From the NCBI GenBank assembly GCA_905221605.1, contig CAJNDS010002241.1, forward strand, positions 460,820 through 524,819: a stretch of 64,000 nucleotides of DNA, written 5' to 3'. The position numbers and the translations under genes were made by a program. Positions 46,701 to 51,700 of the stretch are shown in pieces. Source of the DNA: Symbiodinium natans. Taxonomy: Eukaryota; Sar; Dinophyceae; Suessiales; Symbiodiniaceae. The notes below the pieces were generated by a model, which was not told where the DNA came from, ran no database searches, and saw nothing but the letters and a program-made list of their open reading frames with translations. Positions within the stretch are counted from its first letter, which is position 1, and the number at the start of each line of letters is the position of its first letter.

Positions 46701-48761
46701 CCCTGAACCTAGATACAGGAGAGACCCGAAAGAAAGCTCCTAGACCCTCACCCCAATATCGCAGAGTGACCTGCTTCATCCAAGATAACAGGCTATCCGA
46801 GGTTCCAGCCATAAACAAACCCAAATAGCCCGCAAAAATACAAACACTGAACCTGGCCGCAAAGCCTGCCGCAGTCCGCATGCTAAAATCAGGGGGCCTT
46901 CAGCACTGAAGCCCTGACTCCTGAAACGCGCAAACCCTGAGTCCTTCCTGATTCCAGGAACTTTTCAAGACAACCCATGCTGATGGGTTTAAGGCTTGAG
47001 GTTTAGGCTTTCTAGGGGTTCAGGGTTTAAAAACTATGTGCATGAGGGCTGGCCTCTATGGGCACCTGAATTTTCCCGAAATCCCCCCAACGTAAAAGAA
47101 GACCCCGAAACGTGGGCCCTGGACCATTCAAAGATTTAGGTTTAGGGTTTGCAGGGTTTAGGTTTTAGGGTTTCGGCTTTTAAGTCGAGTCTGCAGTATC
47201 GCTTAGAGTCCTGACTAGCACTGAGGTTCAACGGATCCTGGTGCATGAGAGCAGCCCCCTAAACTTTAATCGCTAACTACGCGAAAGCCAACGGGGTAAG
47301 GCCCGAAGAGCATTTGATCGATCCTCATGTTGGGGCCTTATCAAATTGGTGTGCGGGTAGTTGCAGTGGAGAACGTTAACGCCTCAGAGCCTCAACTAGA
47401 CCCTAGTCCCTACATCCTAAACCCTATACCCTAAACCCTAAACCTCAAGTCATTCTTGTGTTGCTGGACTTGGCCCCTTCTGAAGACGTCAGGGTTTAGG
47501 GCTTTCGGGCTCTGAAACCGCGACGCTAAACCCTAAACCCTGAACCCTGAACCCTAAACCCTAAACCCTAAACCCTACAGTAAACCCTAAACCCTAAACC
47601 CTAAACCCCGACGGGAGGCTTCAGAATGGACTTCGACTGGTTCCAAGTCATGGGCTCGCTCTCCTAGGAGACTCCCATGGCAGGACTGGCTCCCACAAGG
47701 GTTTAGGGTTTAGGGTTTAGGGTTTAGGGTTTAGGGTGGTTGAAACACCACGACTTTGCGACTGGAGTCACTAAGTCGTCAATTCACTGGCATGCCCAAC
47801 CCTAAACCCTAAACTCATATTCTCCACGTGGTCATTCCAGCTCGCAAGGGCAGCAAGGGAGGTCGGATTTTCGGGCTTAGGAGGACCACCTGCCCCCTCC
47901 TCTCTAAGGCATAAGGATAGGGTTTCGGGTTTGGGGAAAACGTTTCTGGCAATCTTCACCAGCCCTGTATCAAAGACCCTATCCTGAACCCCAAACCCCG
48001 AAATTGAAAAAGACCCAATTGTGTCGAACACAACCTGCAGGTTTGGATTTGGGGTTCTCCGAAAAAAAGGGTGCCCCAATATAGACTGCCAAATAGTAGG
48101 ATTCCTTATAATCGATAAGGTACGCCTATTTTCGGAAATCCGCATGGGGTTGGGCACTCCAGATCCCTTTGTTACTCTGCGAAACCCTAAACCTAAACCC
48201 TAAACCCTAAACCCTAAACCCCAAAGCCTGAACCCAAAACCCTAAACCCGGAACCCTGAACCCTTAAAGTGTTTAGGGCCTTAGGGTTTAGGGTTCAAAA
48301 ACCTTAATCGGAATTATAGTAGTGCGGGGTATATGACCCCAATTTTCGGGTTCATCTCGTCCCAAGGATCCCAAACCCCCGAGCCCTGAACGCTTGAACC
48401 CTGCACCCCAAAACTCAAAAAGGTTTAGGGTTTAGGGTTTAGGGTTTGGGGTTTGGGGCTTAGCGTTTAGGGTTTAAGCTTTGCTTAAGAACCCCAAAAC
48501 ATATAAACAGAATAATCCCTATACTACCCTGAATAAGGAAGACCATTTTTCATTTTTTCGGGGTTCTTAAGCAACTAGTAGTTCTGGGGTTCTTGCTTTC
48601 ACCCTAGAGCCCTCAAACCCTAGGACCCTAAAAACCCTCACAAGGACGCCCTCAAACCAGAAGACCCCAAACTCTGAAACTCAAAACCGTCCAACCCCCG
48701 ACCCGAAATCTTCAGGCTGATGACTCTTCCCGTGCCAGCAAGGCGCATGAAGGAAACCCAT
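19679..48761 (-). CDS. GCLC: glutamate-cysteine ligase catalytic subunit gene, 35 micro-exons
   Basis: Joins L-glutamate and L-cysteine with ATP to give gamma-glutamylcysteine, the first and usually rate-limiting step of glutathione synthesis. Thirty-five minus-strand segments of 15-93 nt can be spliced in continuous phase to about 577 codons, against roughly 640 in animal GCLC. Hallmarks appear in the family's order: start MGFLH, YVREHGIEQFL, FKWGDEVEHQ, EFGRWMLESTPG, LFLPDESIFPHPRF, LARNIRERRG, DAMPFGMGSSCLQ, LYDQLAPL, SVDDRT, SRYDSVDCYI, THIAHLFARDPL, DHWENIQSTNWQSLRWKPPPP, GWRVEFRSMELQMTDFENAAF, AILDLKLDLRIPMSKVENM, SVYEILNG, TAAEWMRTF, MSHPSYARDS. Donors are mostly GC or GA and acceptors AG|G. 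The final C-terminal exon and stop were not placed. Individual splice points were chosen to keep frame, so some may be off by a few nt, but the family assignment is secure. Confidence 0.95.
20216..20308 (-). CDS. GCLC: GCL exon 34
   Basis: Thirty-one codons (EYLNFITLRSAGALPTAAEW then MRTFAEAPEEL), matching Y-L-x-x-I-x-x-R-A-x-G-x-L-x-T-x-A-x-W-M-R-x-F. Acceptor AACAG|G, donor GC. Confidence 0.96.
20370..20447. mobile_element. family I repeat
   Basis: ggttccctaataatccccac, tactccctaaggctcccgaa; matches 28917-28995 (ggttccccaatactccccac, tactccctaaggctccctaa). Both are in GCL introns (33 and 21). TIRs not clear. Confidence 0.55.
21042..21087 (-). CDS. GCLC: GCL exon 33
   Basis: Codes YMEAQELDAATRQTF, equivalent to Y-[LM]-x-x-x-x-x-D-x-x-T-R. 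Acceptor CTCAG|G, donor GA. Confidence 0.92.
21646..21705 (-). CDS. GCLC: GCL exon 32
   Basis: Codes YQRMSVYEILNGNEQFAGL, matching M-[ST]-[IV]-x-x-I-[IL]-N-G. Acceptor TTGAG|G, donor GC. Confidence 0.95.
21890..22016. mobile_element. family B element in GCL intron 31
   Basis: ggttagttacatggtccctt...gggcccatacatcagaaccc. Right TIR missing. A diverged family A-like segment follows at 22010-22080. Confidence 0.6.
22282..22319 (-). CDS. GCLC: GCL exon 31 (tentative)
   Basis: Codes EPTAGKMQAKPS and joins in phase to exon 32. This part of GCL is poorly conserved, so the assignment rests on phase, position and splice signals (acceptor AAG|G, donor GC). Confidence 0.55.
22366..22452. mobile_element. 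family A element
   Basis: taataagggcaccctg...ggctggctactttag...gggtaccactggcctacc. The left TIR is replaced by TTTAGGG repeats. In GCL intron 30. Confidence 0.65.
22827..22868 (-). CDS. GCLC: GCL exon 30
   Basis: Codes ENMTVAGRRSACTR, equivalent to V-[DE]-E-N-M-x-x-A-x-x-R. Acceptor GCAG|G; the donor (GA) is less certain. Confidence 0.85.
22966..23056. mobile_element. family D element in GCL intron 30
   Basis: gcgatgttcccccttctact...gggattatagtaccccc...ttaaggactgttcgg. Right end eroded. Confidence 0.6.
23414..23526. repeat. (CCCTAAA)n tract in GCL intron 29
   Basis: About 16 perfect units ending seven bases before the GCL exon 29 donor. Confidence 0.95.
23533..23603 (-). CDS. GCLC: GCL exon 29
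   Basis: Codes (G)FIVMVSRAILDLKLDLRIP then MSKV, matching x-x-R-x-I-L-x-x-x-L-[DN]-x-x-I-P-x-S-K-V. Acceptor CGAG|G, donor GA (GAG repeated at both splice edges). Confidence 0.96.
23650..23782. mobile_element. family O repeat in GCL intron 28
   Basis: ataggggcctgtatgattag...taattattccgacccctgta. Relatives at 34497-34605 (GCL intron 14) and inverted at 45360-45475 (GCL intron 4). Confidence 0.55.
24199..24224 (-). CDS. GCLC: GCL exon 28
   Basis: Only 26 nt, coding NAAFISRF. The acceptor, CTGGGCTACTGAG|G, is the terminal inverted repeat of a family A element. Donor GT (GGTGAGAG). Confidence 0.92.
24225..24300. mobile_element. family A element end at GCL exon 28 acceptor
   Basis: agtagcccagtgcccacatc is the TIR of family A, and on the minus strand it supplies the acceptor of exon 28. 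A second A-like end lies at 24521-24560. Confidence 0.6.
24617..24665 (-). CDS. GCLC: GCL exon 27
   Basis: Codes (G)WRVEFRSMELQMTDF(E), the invariant G-W-R-V-E-F-R-x-M-E-x-Q-x-T-D-F-E-N block. Acceptor AAGAG|G, donor GC. Confidence 0.97.
25577..25610 (-). CDS. GCLC: GCL exon 26
   Basis: Codes GQLSNVDSDHI plus one nt. Joined across a GC donor to exon 27 it gives SDHIGWRVEFR, as in other GCLs. Acceptor CAG|G; the true start could be a few codons upstream. Confidence 0.88.
25974..26050 (-). CDS. GCLC: GCL exon 25
   Basis: Codes (S)DIDHWENIQSTNWQSLRW followed by KPPPPHK. This is the most diagnostic GCL stretch, H-F-E-N-I-Q-S-T-N-W-Q-[ST]-[ML]-R-[FW]-K-P-P-P-P. Acceptor GTAAG|G, donor GC. Confidence 0.98.
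26849..26882 (-). CDS. GCLC: GCL exon 24
   Basis: Codes VIFADRVELDD plus one nt, matching the [IV]-x-L-D-D segment. Acceptor TTCAG|G, donor GC. Confidence 0.92.
27383..27439 (-). CDS. GCLC: GCL exon 23
   Basis: Codes VLATHIAHLFARDPLATWR, the L-A-x-H-[IV]-A-H-L-F-x-R-D-P-L motif. Acceptor GGCAG|G, donor GC. Confidence 0.97.
28482..28550. repeat. (CCCTAGA)n to (CCCTAAA)n array
   Basis: Five CCCTAGA units followed by CCCTAAA units, adjoining the GCL exon 22 donor. Confidence 0.9.
28553..28590 (-). CDS. GCLC: GCL exon 22
   Basis: Codes (G)HLDRLREAGVDE, matching the x-x-L-L-x-E-G-[IV]-D helix. Acceptor GGAG|G, donor GC; a CCCTAGA/CCCTAAA array begins immediately. Confidence 0.88.
28599..28732. 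repeat. paired poly-G and poly-C runs
   Basis: A run of about 20 G at 28600-28620 and about 30 C at 28701-28730 face each other and could pair. Other homopolymers: 444-461, 8112-8134, 15278-15303, 36373-36400, 54199-54215. Confidence 0.85.
29113..29155 (-). CDS. GCLC: GCL exon 21
   Basis: Codes DSARFNDLPMVFEE plus one nt, equivalent to the [KF]-[YF]-N-D-[IL] segment. Acceptor GTCAG|G, donor GC. Confidence 0.85.
29570..29735. mobile_element. family G element plus tract plus H segment
   Basis: ggggaccccgaaaatagacc...ccccaataaggtaccccgaa, a CCCTAAA tract, then catatttgggcatgtgg. The same three-part order occurs at 5940-6090. Confidence 0.65.
29758..29815 (-). CDS. GCLC: GCL exon 20
   Basis: Codes SATTPLRKSRYDSVDCYIG, the K-S-R-Y-D-S-[IV]-x-x-Y-[IL] motif. 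Acceptor CTAG|G. The frame stays open for EDPLAFNPTKTIP beyond the chosen GA donor, so the exon may be longer. Confidence 0.93.
30068..30175. mobile_element. family C element, partial
   Basis: gtacttaaaactatattagg...gggatataagtacagttgca...ccatgaacctgcacc. In GCL intron 19. Confidence 0.5.
30686..30760 (-). CDS. GCLC: GCL exon 19
   Basis: Codes SVDDRTSAERSVGSSTGDER followed by LAGP, matching S-V-D-D-R-T-x-E-E-R. Acceptor CCAG|A, donor GC. Confidence 0.9.
30915..31015. mobile_element. family M TIR element in GCL intron 18
   Basis: TIRs AAGGGTCCATGTACCT and AGGTACATGGACCTTT (15 of 16 matching), about 101 nt. Single copy seen. Confidence 0.65.
31358..31382 (-). CDS. GCLC: GCL exon 18
   Basis: Codes (G)DDDVRWGQ, matching the D-x-D-x-R-W motif. 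Acceptor TTGCAG|G. The 3' boundary (GA donor) is uncertain by up to a few codons. Confidence 0.82.
31893..31992. mobile_element. family J repeat
   Basis: tagttataagcagagttataaggaccctaaac...aagtaagggagcccc. Relatives at 27885-27950 and 36838-36935. All three are in GCL introns. Confidence 0.55.
32330..32388 (-). CDS. GCLC: GCL exon 17
   Basis: Codes LAPLTPVLLALTAATPFLR, matching L-x-P-I-[VM]-x-A-L-[ST]-A-A-[ST]-P. Acceptor ATGAG|G; the end is placed at a GA donor to join exon 18. The opposite strand is also open here, but only the minus strand fits the gene. Confidence 0.92.
32611..32660 (-). CDS. GCLC: GCL exon 16
   Basis: Codes VTMQASNIDESRRLYDQ (last codon split), equivalent to V-T-x-Q-A-x-x-x-x-E-A-R-x-L-Y-D-Q. 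Acceptor GGCAG|G, donor GC. Confidence 0.96.
33747..33882. repeat. (CCCTAAA)n tract in GCL intron 15
   Basis: About 19 perfect units. Exon 15 starts its donor GTCTGGG about 8 nt away. Confidence 0.95.
33891..33959 (-). CDS. GCLC: GCL exon 15
   Basis: Twenty-three codons with HVYADAMPFGMGSSCLQ, matching the D-A-M-x-F-G-M-G-x-C-C-L-Q metal/ATP-site motif. Acceptor CTCCAG|G, donor CTCCAG|GT. Flanked on both sides by telomere-like tracts. Confidence 0.97.
34672..34729 (-). CDS. GCLC: GCL exon 14
   Basis: Codes (M)KDDQTLSTTTSNAIPRSVE, matching F-x-D-x-x-T after the G-x-K-V-x-I strand. Acceptor CCGAG|G, donor GA. Confidence 0.88.
34893..35020. mobile_element. family G element split by telomere-like tract
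   Basis: aaggacaccactaaggtacc on one side and ctccaataaggcacgcctac on the other of a CCCTAAA tract. Both flanks match the same 18-nt part of the element. In GCL intron 13. Confidence 0.6.
35615..35645 (-). CDS. GCLC: GCL exon 13
   Basis: Codes (G)GKVEIRRPK plus two nt of Met. Acceptor GGGAG|G, donor GA. A family C element starts about a dozen bases upstream of the acceptor. Confidence 0.88.
35657..35848. mobile_element. family C TIR element with telomere-like insert
   Basis: Same TIRs as the 36.5-kb copy. The middle contains a degenerate gtttagggttgagggttt insert absent from that copy. Sits directly upstream of the GCL exon 13 acceptor. Confidence 0.75.
35870..36092. mobile_element. family D element with duplicated left end
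   Basis: One left end (gggatgtttccccccgtaca, cgaacagtccttg) is followed by a telomere-like tract, then a complete element 35990-36092 (gatgttcacccttgtactaa...gttagtataagagccaaac). In GCL intron 13. Confidence 0.65.
36459..36613. mobile_element. family C TIR element
   Basis: Perfect 17-bp TIRs, TACTTGGAGGTTCATGG and complement, enclosing ttataac/gttataag-rich interior. Lies in GCL intron 13 and has no telomere-like insert. Confidence 0.8.
36655..36693 (-). CDS. GCLC: GCL exon 12
   Basis: Codes (R)FPTLARNIRERRG, the invariant R-F-x-T-L-x-x-N-I-R-x-R-R-G motif. Acceptor ACAAG|G; one of only three GT donors in the gene. Confidence 0.95.
37488..37541 (-). CDS. GCLC: GCL exon 11
   Basis: Codes (G)PVLDSLFLPDESIFPHP, matching the S-L-F-x-P-D-E-x-I-x-x-H-P-R-F block. 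Acceptor GACAG|G, donor GC splitting the Arg codon of P-R-F. Confidence 0.95.
37997..38030 (-). CDS. GCLC: GCL exon 10
   Basis: Codes VAPTVTAFPLL plus one nt, equivalent to L-x-x-I-T-x-F-P-x-L-G. Acceptor GAG|G, donor GC. Confidence 0.9.
38318..38432. mobile_element. family E TIR element in GCL intron 10
   Basis: cttagttgctgagttcagaa...agtgtactcattcagctacc. Intact interior (tttcagttcttttaggggat), without telomere-like insert, in contrast to the 52.7-kb copy. Confidence 0.7.
38755..38808 (-). CDS. GCLC: GCL exon 9
   Basis: Codes AQLALRRRRLRGALRPDE, the R-x-R-R-[RK] helix after V-E-x-N-M. Acceptor GAG|G, donor GC after GATGAG. GC-rich with GC-ending codons. Confidence 0.9.
39432..39468 (-). 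CDS. GCLC: GCL exon 8
   Basis: Codes (R)PYEGLAAAATAE, the P-Y-x-G loop leading to the V-E-x-N-M-R helix. Acceptor CGAG|G, donor GC after GCTGAG. Confidence 0.88.
39841..39890 (-). CDS. GCLC: GCL exon 7
   Basis: Codes AWMPEFGRWMLESTPG plus two nt, matching the W-x-P-E-[FY]-G-x-[WY]-M-[IL]-E-x-T-P-G block. Acceptor TGAG|G, donor GA. Confidence 0.95.
41761..41799 (-). CDS. GCLC: GCL exon 6
   Basis: Codes ILRELREKEAAQG, equivalent to the V-L-E-x-L-x-E-K helix of GCLC. Donor GC inside CCCAGGGC|GCATTT, where the telomere-like tract begins almost at once. Confidence 0.85.
41829..41907. repeat. (TTTAGGG)n tract
   Basis: About 11 perfect units upstream of GCL exon 6. Confidence 0.95.
42195..42450. 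repeat. minisatellite, about 25-nt unit
   Basis: Imperfect tandem copies of ctctggggttgggcactcca with agggagact spacers. Open frames up to 161 codons here (Pro/Ser/Gln/Trp repeats on minus) follow from the repeat. In GCL intron 5, upstream of exon 6. Confidence 0.85.
43340..44757. repeat. 1.4-kb degenerate telomere-like block
   Basis: Continuous run of CCCTAAA, CCCCAAA, CCCAAA and CCCCCAAA units with scattered indels, ending in a clean CCCTAAA run at 44705-44750. Open frames here (Gly/Leu/Phe/Trp repeats) are translation of the repeat, not proteins. In GCL intron 5. Confidence 0.9.
44769..44840 (-). CDS. GCLC: GCL exon 5
   Basis: Twenty-four codons (VLRLQHSDTS...RSCGDYN) following the WGDEVEH motif. 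Acceptor CAG|G. The end is set at a GA donor to hold frame with exon 6 and is less certain. Confidence 0.8.
44990..45085. mobile_element. family N repeat in GCL intron 4
   Basis: ctctgaaacatattcctaaa, caagatcttcttaaag, ...caagggcctaaccag. Relatives at 22698-22792 (GCL intron 30), 16513-16615 and 55688-55765. Confidence 0.6.
45580..45639 (-). CDS. GCLC: GCL exon 4
   Basis: Twenty codons including FKWGDEVEH, the glutamate-binding W-G-D-E-V-E motif. Donor GC directly after CACCAG. The start of the next exon is preceded by a near-copy of the same bases (see findings). Confidence 0.95.
46228..46435. mobile_element. family A element with duplicated left half
   Basis: Begins ttggcagcccagtaacc and ends gggtaccactgggctatc. 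About 70 nt of the left half (tatgataggggcacc... to the A-run) occurs twice, separated by a short TTTAGGG tract. Located in GCL intron 3. Confidence 0.75.
46574..46625 (-). CDS. GCLC: GCL exon 3
   Basis: Codes YVREHGIEQFLSIFRRR, the conserved V-R-x-H-G-I-x-Q-F-L motif. Acceptor TTTCAG|G, donor GC. Phase joins exactly to exon 2. Confidence 0.93.
47623..47663 (-). CDS. GCLC: GCL exon 2
   Basis: Codes ESEPMTWNQSKSI plus two nt. Acceptor CTAG|G, donor GA. It corresponds to the P-L-S/T-W-E-E-S-K motif near the GCL N-terminus. Confidence 0.85.
48057..48150. mobile_element. family G element, uninterrupted
   Basis: gtgccccaatatagactgcc...cgataaggtacgcctatttt...cggaaatccgcatgg. Other copies: 29218-29320, 30268-30368, 42625-42712 and 49418-49510, the last two inverted. 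Confidence 0.6.
48481..48574. mobile_element. family K TIR element
   Basis: Perfect 15-bp TIRs, TTGCTTAAGAACCCC and complement, 94 nt in total. A relative with a decayed right end is at about 12433-12530. Lies between exons 1 and 2 of GCL. Confidence 0.7.
48747..48761 (-). CDS. GCLC: GCL exon 1 (start codon)
   Basis: Five codons, MGFLH, with ATG in a good context (CACCATGG). A GC donor follows directly, and joining to exon 2 gives MGFLHESEPMTWNQSK, which matches animal GCLC N-termini residue for residue in length. A 15-nt initiator exon is unusual. The alternative is initiation at the Met inside exon 2. Confidence 0.7.
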
Positions 48762-48999
48762 GGTGACTCTCAGCTGGCAGGGCTCTCAAGCAAAGGTCCC
48801 GCGGAATCTCCACTGTCTATACAGCAGGGCCAAAAACGACTGCGGCTGCGAAGTCAGTACGGGTTTCTGGTTTAGGGTTGGGTCTTAGGGATGCCTAGTT
48901 CATGGTTGGGATAGCATAAAAATTTCTGGAGTCTATTCCTGATTGGGATTAAGTGCCCTTAAAAAAAATGTTACCCCACTATGATAAAGAAGTGCGCGA

Positions 49000-50907
49000 A
49001 CTCCGTCACAGGAGATGAGCTCTCCAAGCGGGATGTCCAAGGCTCTGCGCAAGACGACAAGGGTAATAACTGGTTGCGCTTTCTTGCCTACCCCCCCTCA
49101 GTTTGAGAAACTCCGCCAGTTCGAAAGAAGGACTACGTAGAGACCAGGTATAGTTGTAACATAAGAAGGGGGTATGTCCGGGAGGAGGGGGTAAGTATTA
49201 ACTGTAGGGGAGGGGATTACAACTGCAATACCCTGGACCCTAAAACCTAGACCCCTAAACCTCAGGTCCTTTTGGGGTTGTAAGGTCTGAGGGTTTTCGG
49301 GTTCGGGCCTTTCCCTTGAAGCCTCATCCTTCTGTGCTCGGGGCCGAGAGGACGTGGGAGCAAGAGCGTTTCGGTTCAGCATCATGTTCACCTGGGGAAG
49401 GGTTTGGGGGTTCCGAGCTTAGGGGTACCTTGTTGGAGTCCTTAGTTTAAGGGGATCCTACTATTCTGGGATCTTTTTTGGGGGGTCCCCAATTTTCGTA
49501 AACACCCATTGCCCGTTTCGGGTTTAGGCTCTGTAGGATTTGCGCTTCGGCGAGTGCGGTTCCATTCTCATATTGTACCTTATCCATGGAGGACATGAAA
49601 GAGCCCGAAAAGGGACTAGAAATGTCTAGGGTTTAGGGTAAAGATTGCAAAACGAGACTCATGGATGACCGTTCCGCCGCCTTCCTCAACCCCAGACCCT
49701 ATATAACCCTCAAACCCAAACGAAGCCCCAAACCCTAACGGTTATGTGGATTCCCGGTACAACATAGGCGTAGACTCTTCATCATGGCTCCTAACTAAAC
49801 CCTAAACCCTAAACCCTAAAATTAGCCCATGAAGATCTAGCCTCCGACACCCAGGTTCGGTGAGGGACTGAAGGCATGACGACCCAGAACAGGGTTGCTG
49901 CTAAGGATCTTACAGTAGTCAACCCGTACCCCAAACCCTAAACCCCAAACCCTAAACCCTGTAAATAAACGGGTACGTAGCAGTTACTAAGGTGCGGCTA
50001 CTTTGACAAACTAGCCTAAGTGCTACGGATATGCAAAGAAACAAGATGGTGAAACCCTACACCCGAAGCCCTTGCCATATTGTTTCGCGGTTGGTGTGCC
50101 ACATTAACCTGGCTGCACTTAGCAGGGTAGCCTTAAACTTAATCTTTAGCTGCCTTATGCAGAAACCCAATAATGAACCCTAAACCCTAAACCCTAAACC
50201 CCAAAAAGGCTAAGGATCTAAAGTTACAGTGAAGCACCACAGAGATTTTCACATAAAGCCAGGAAAGCTGCAGCCGAGCTTCCAGGGACGACTTCCCAAC
50301 GTTACTGCGGCCAGCGAACACGACCTGCGGGTTTAGGGTTTAGGGTTTAGGGTTTAGGGTTTAGGGTTTAGGGTTTAGGGTTTAGGGTTTAGGGTTTAGG
50401 GTTTAGGGTTTAGGGTTTAGGGTTTAGGGTTTAGGGTTCCCTGACACACAACTCCCAAGATGGAGTTGTTCCAACTGAGGCTCTCTGGGCGTCTAGGGGT
50501 TGACAGTTGGACTCTTCTCAGTTGGAGTTCCCCTCCTCTACAGCGCGAACAACCGACCGGCATGGCGTTTCGAGGCGTCGGGGCTTCGGGGAACCGAGTC
50601 CCTAACAGCTAATCCAAGGGTAGCTACATGGGCCCTTACTATGGCCCCTTACCTCCTTAAAGGGTTCTCAATTATGGGCCTTTGGGTTGTCTAGGGTATT
50701 TAAGGGGTGTAAAAGGGTTACCCTGTTAAGGGCCCATGCTAAGGCACCATCTAACTACCCTCAGACCTAACCCTAAACCCTAAACTCTAAACCCTAAACA
50801 ATGGTAGGATATTCATTGGGATTAGGGGTCTGGGCCCGTGGGCACAACTCCTGGCCTCTGGGCAAACTTCATCTTCCGGTGCCTGAGGAAGGTCCCACAC
50901 CTTCATT
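49000..50907 (-). CDS. EngB/YihA-type GTPase gene, partial or degenerate
   Basis: Minus-strand exons, in order: about 50852-50907 (MKVWDLPQAPEDEVCPEA, possible start), about 50543-50604, about 50442-50496, 50283-50324 and 49345-49391. The last two spell VVFAGRSNVGKSSL and VNMMLNRNALAPTSS, the P-loop and switch-I region of the EngB ribosome-assembly GTPase family. A further in-frame exon near 48999-49044 (ALDIPLGELISCDGVRA) follows. I could not find the G3 (D-x-P-G) or G4 (T-K-x-D) motifs before GCL begins at 48.76 kb, so the gene may be truncated, a relic, or carry a diverged C-terminal half. Organellar ribosome assembly would be the usual role. Confidence 0.6.
49345..49391 (-). CDS. switch-I exon of EngB-like GTPase
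   Basis: Codes VNMMLNRNALAPTSS plus two nt. After the P-loop exon this reads SSLVNMMLNRNALAPTSS, as in EngB N-[AM]-L-x-[NG]-R-x-x-L-A-x-[TV]-S. Acceptor CCCAG|G, donor GC. Confidence 0.8.
50098..50250. mobile_element. family F element with telomere-like insert
   Basis: About 85 percent similar by eye to the 3.9-kb copy, except that four (CCCTAAA) units lie between cccaata and aaaggctaag. In the GTPase gene, just after the P-loop exon. Confidence 0.65.
50283..50324 (-). CDS. P-loop exon of EngB-like GTPase
   Basis: Fourteen codons, VVFAGRSNVGKSSL, containing the Walker A motif G-R-S-N-V-G-K-S-S typical of EngB. Acceptor GCAG|G. The donor appears to be GA. Confidence 0.85.
50330..50440. repeat. 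(TTTAGGG)n tract
   Basis: About 16 perfect units directly preceding the acceptor of the GTPase P-loop exon. Confidence 0.95.
50617..50765. mobile_element. family B TIR element
   Basis: gggtagctacatgggccc at the left and gggcccatgctaaggcac with aactaccctcag at the right. Within the GTPase gene. Confidence 0.65.
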
Positions 50908-50992
50908 CTGTAACGGAGGCTTTGGGGGGGACTTAGGCTTAGGGTTTCAGGGCTCGGGCCTAAACCCTTAAACCCTAATTAAACCCTAAACC

Positions 50993-51412
50993 CTAAACTT
51001 CTAAAAAAGCACGGGTGTAGAGGGAGGAGGTTTTGGGAGGAAGAGAGAAAGGGTTTGTGCTGGTGCCGGTTTCATGCTGCTCTGCTGCCTCTGCCAGGAT
51101 GTCAATCGTGCGACTTTTGTACAACCGCAAACCGACTGAAGCATGAGACCTAAATGAAGCCCTAAACCCTGAGCCCTCAGCGCTGAAACAAATGTGAAGC
51201 ATGAGTTCAGACTTCCACCATAAACCCTAAACCCTGAACCCTGAACCCTAAACCCTAAACCCTAAACCCTAAACCCTAAACTACACCCTAAACCCGGTCC
51301 GGGGGGGGGGGGGGGAGAGTTTCAGGGCTTCACCCAAAACAGGTTCATGCGGCTGCCAGCTTGAGGGGCTTTGTAGGAGGCTCTGGGATAGCTGGCTTCA
51401 CTCCAATGTTCG
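50993..51412 (-). CDS. two coding-like segments, gene unknown
   Basis: Minus-strand segments about 51010-51150 (LRLYKSRTIDILAEAAEQHE and onward) and about 51345-51412 (VKPAIPEPPTKPLKLAAA). Both have natural composition and lie between telomere-like tracts. They may belong to the 5' part of the GTPase gene or to a separate small gene. Confidence 0.45.
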
Positions 51413-51439
51413 AAAACCCCTAAACCCTAAACCCTAAAA

Positions 51440-51700
51440 TACCTTGGGGTTCAAGGGTTTCAGGGTTCAAGGATTCCGAGTTTCGAGGTTCCAGGGTTCA
51501 AGAGTTGACGGGTTCAAGGGTTCCAGGGTTCAGCGGTTGCCGGGTTCAAGGTTCCAGGGTTCCAGGGTTCAAGGGTTCTAGGGTTCAGGGGTTCCAGGGT
51601 CCAAGGTTCCAAGGTTCAGGAGTTCCAGGGTTCAGGGGTTCCAGGGTTCAGGGGTCAGGCTTCAAGGGTTCAAGCGTTCAAGGGCTCAAGGGTCAAAACC
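51440..51700. repeat. minisatellite of ggGTTCaaGGGTTCcag type
   Basis: Degenerate 8- and 16-nt tandem repeats of GGGTTCAA/GGGTTCCA. Looks like a drifted telomere-like array (GGGTTTA to GGGTTCA). Confidence 0.8.

Noticed and set aside
50052-50105. Alternative second exon of the GTPase (NVAHQPRNNMARAS)
   Set aside because: The exon at 49345-49391 matches EngB far better and has a clean CAG|G; this one lies at the edge of element F.
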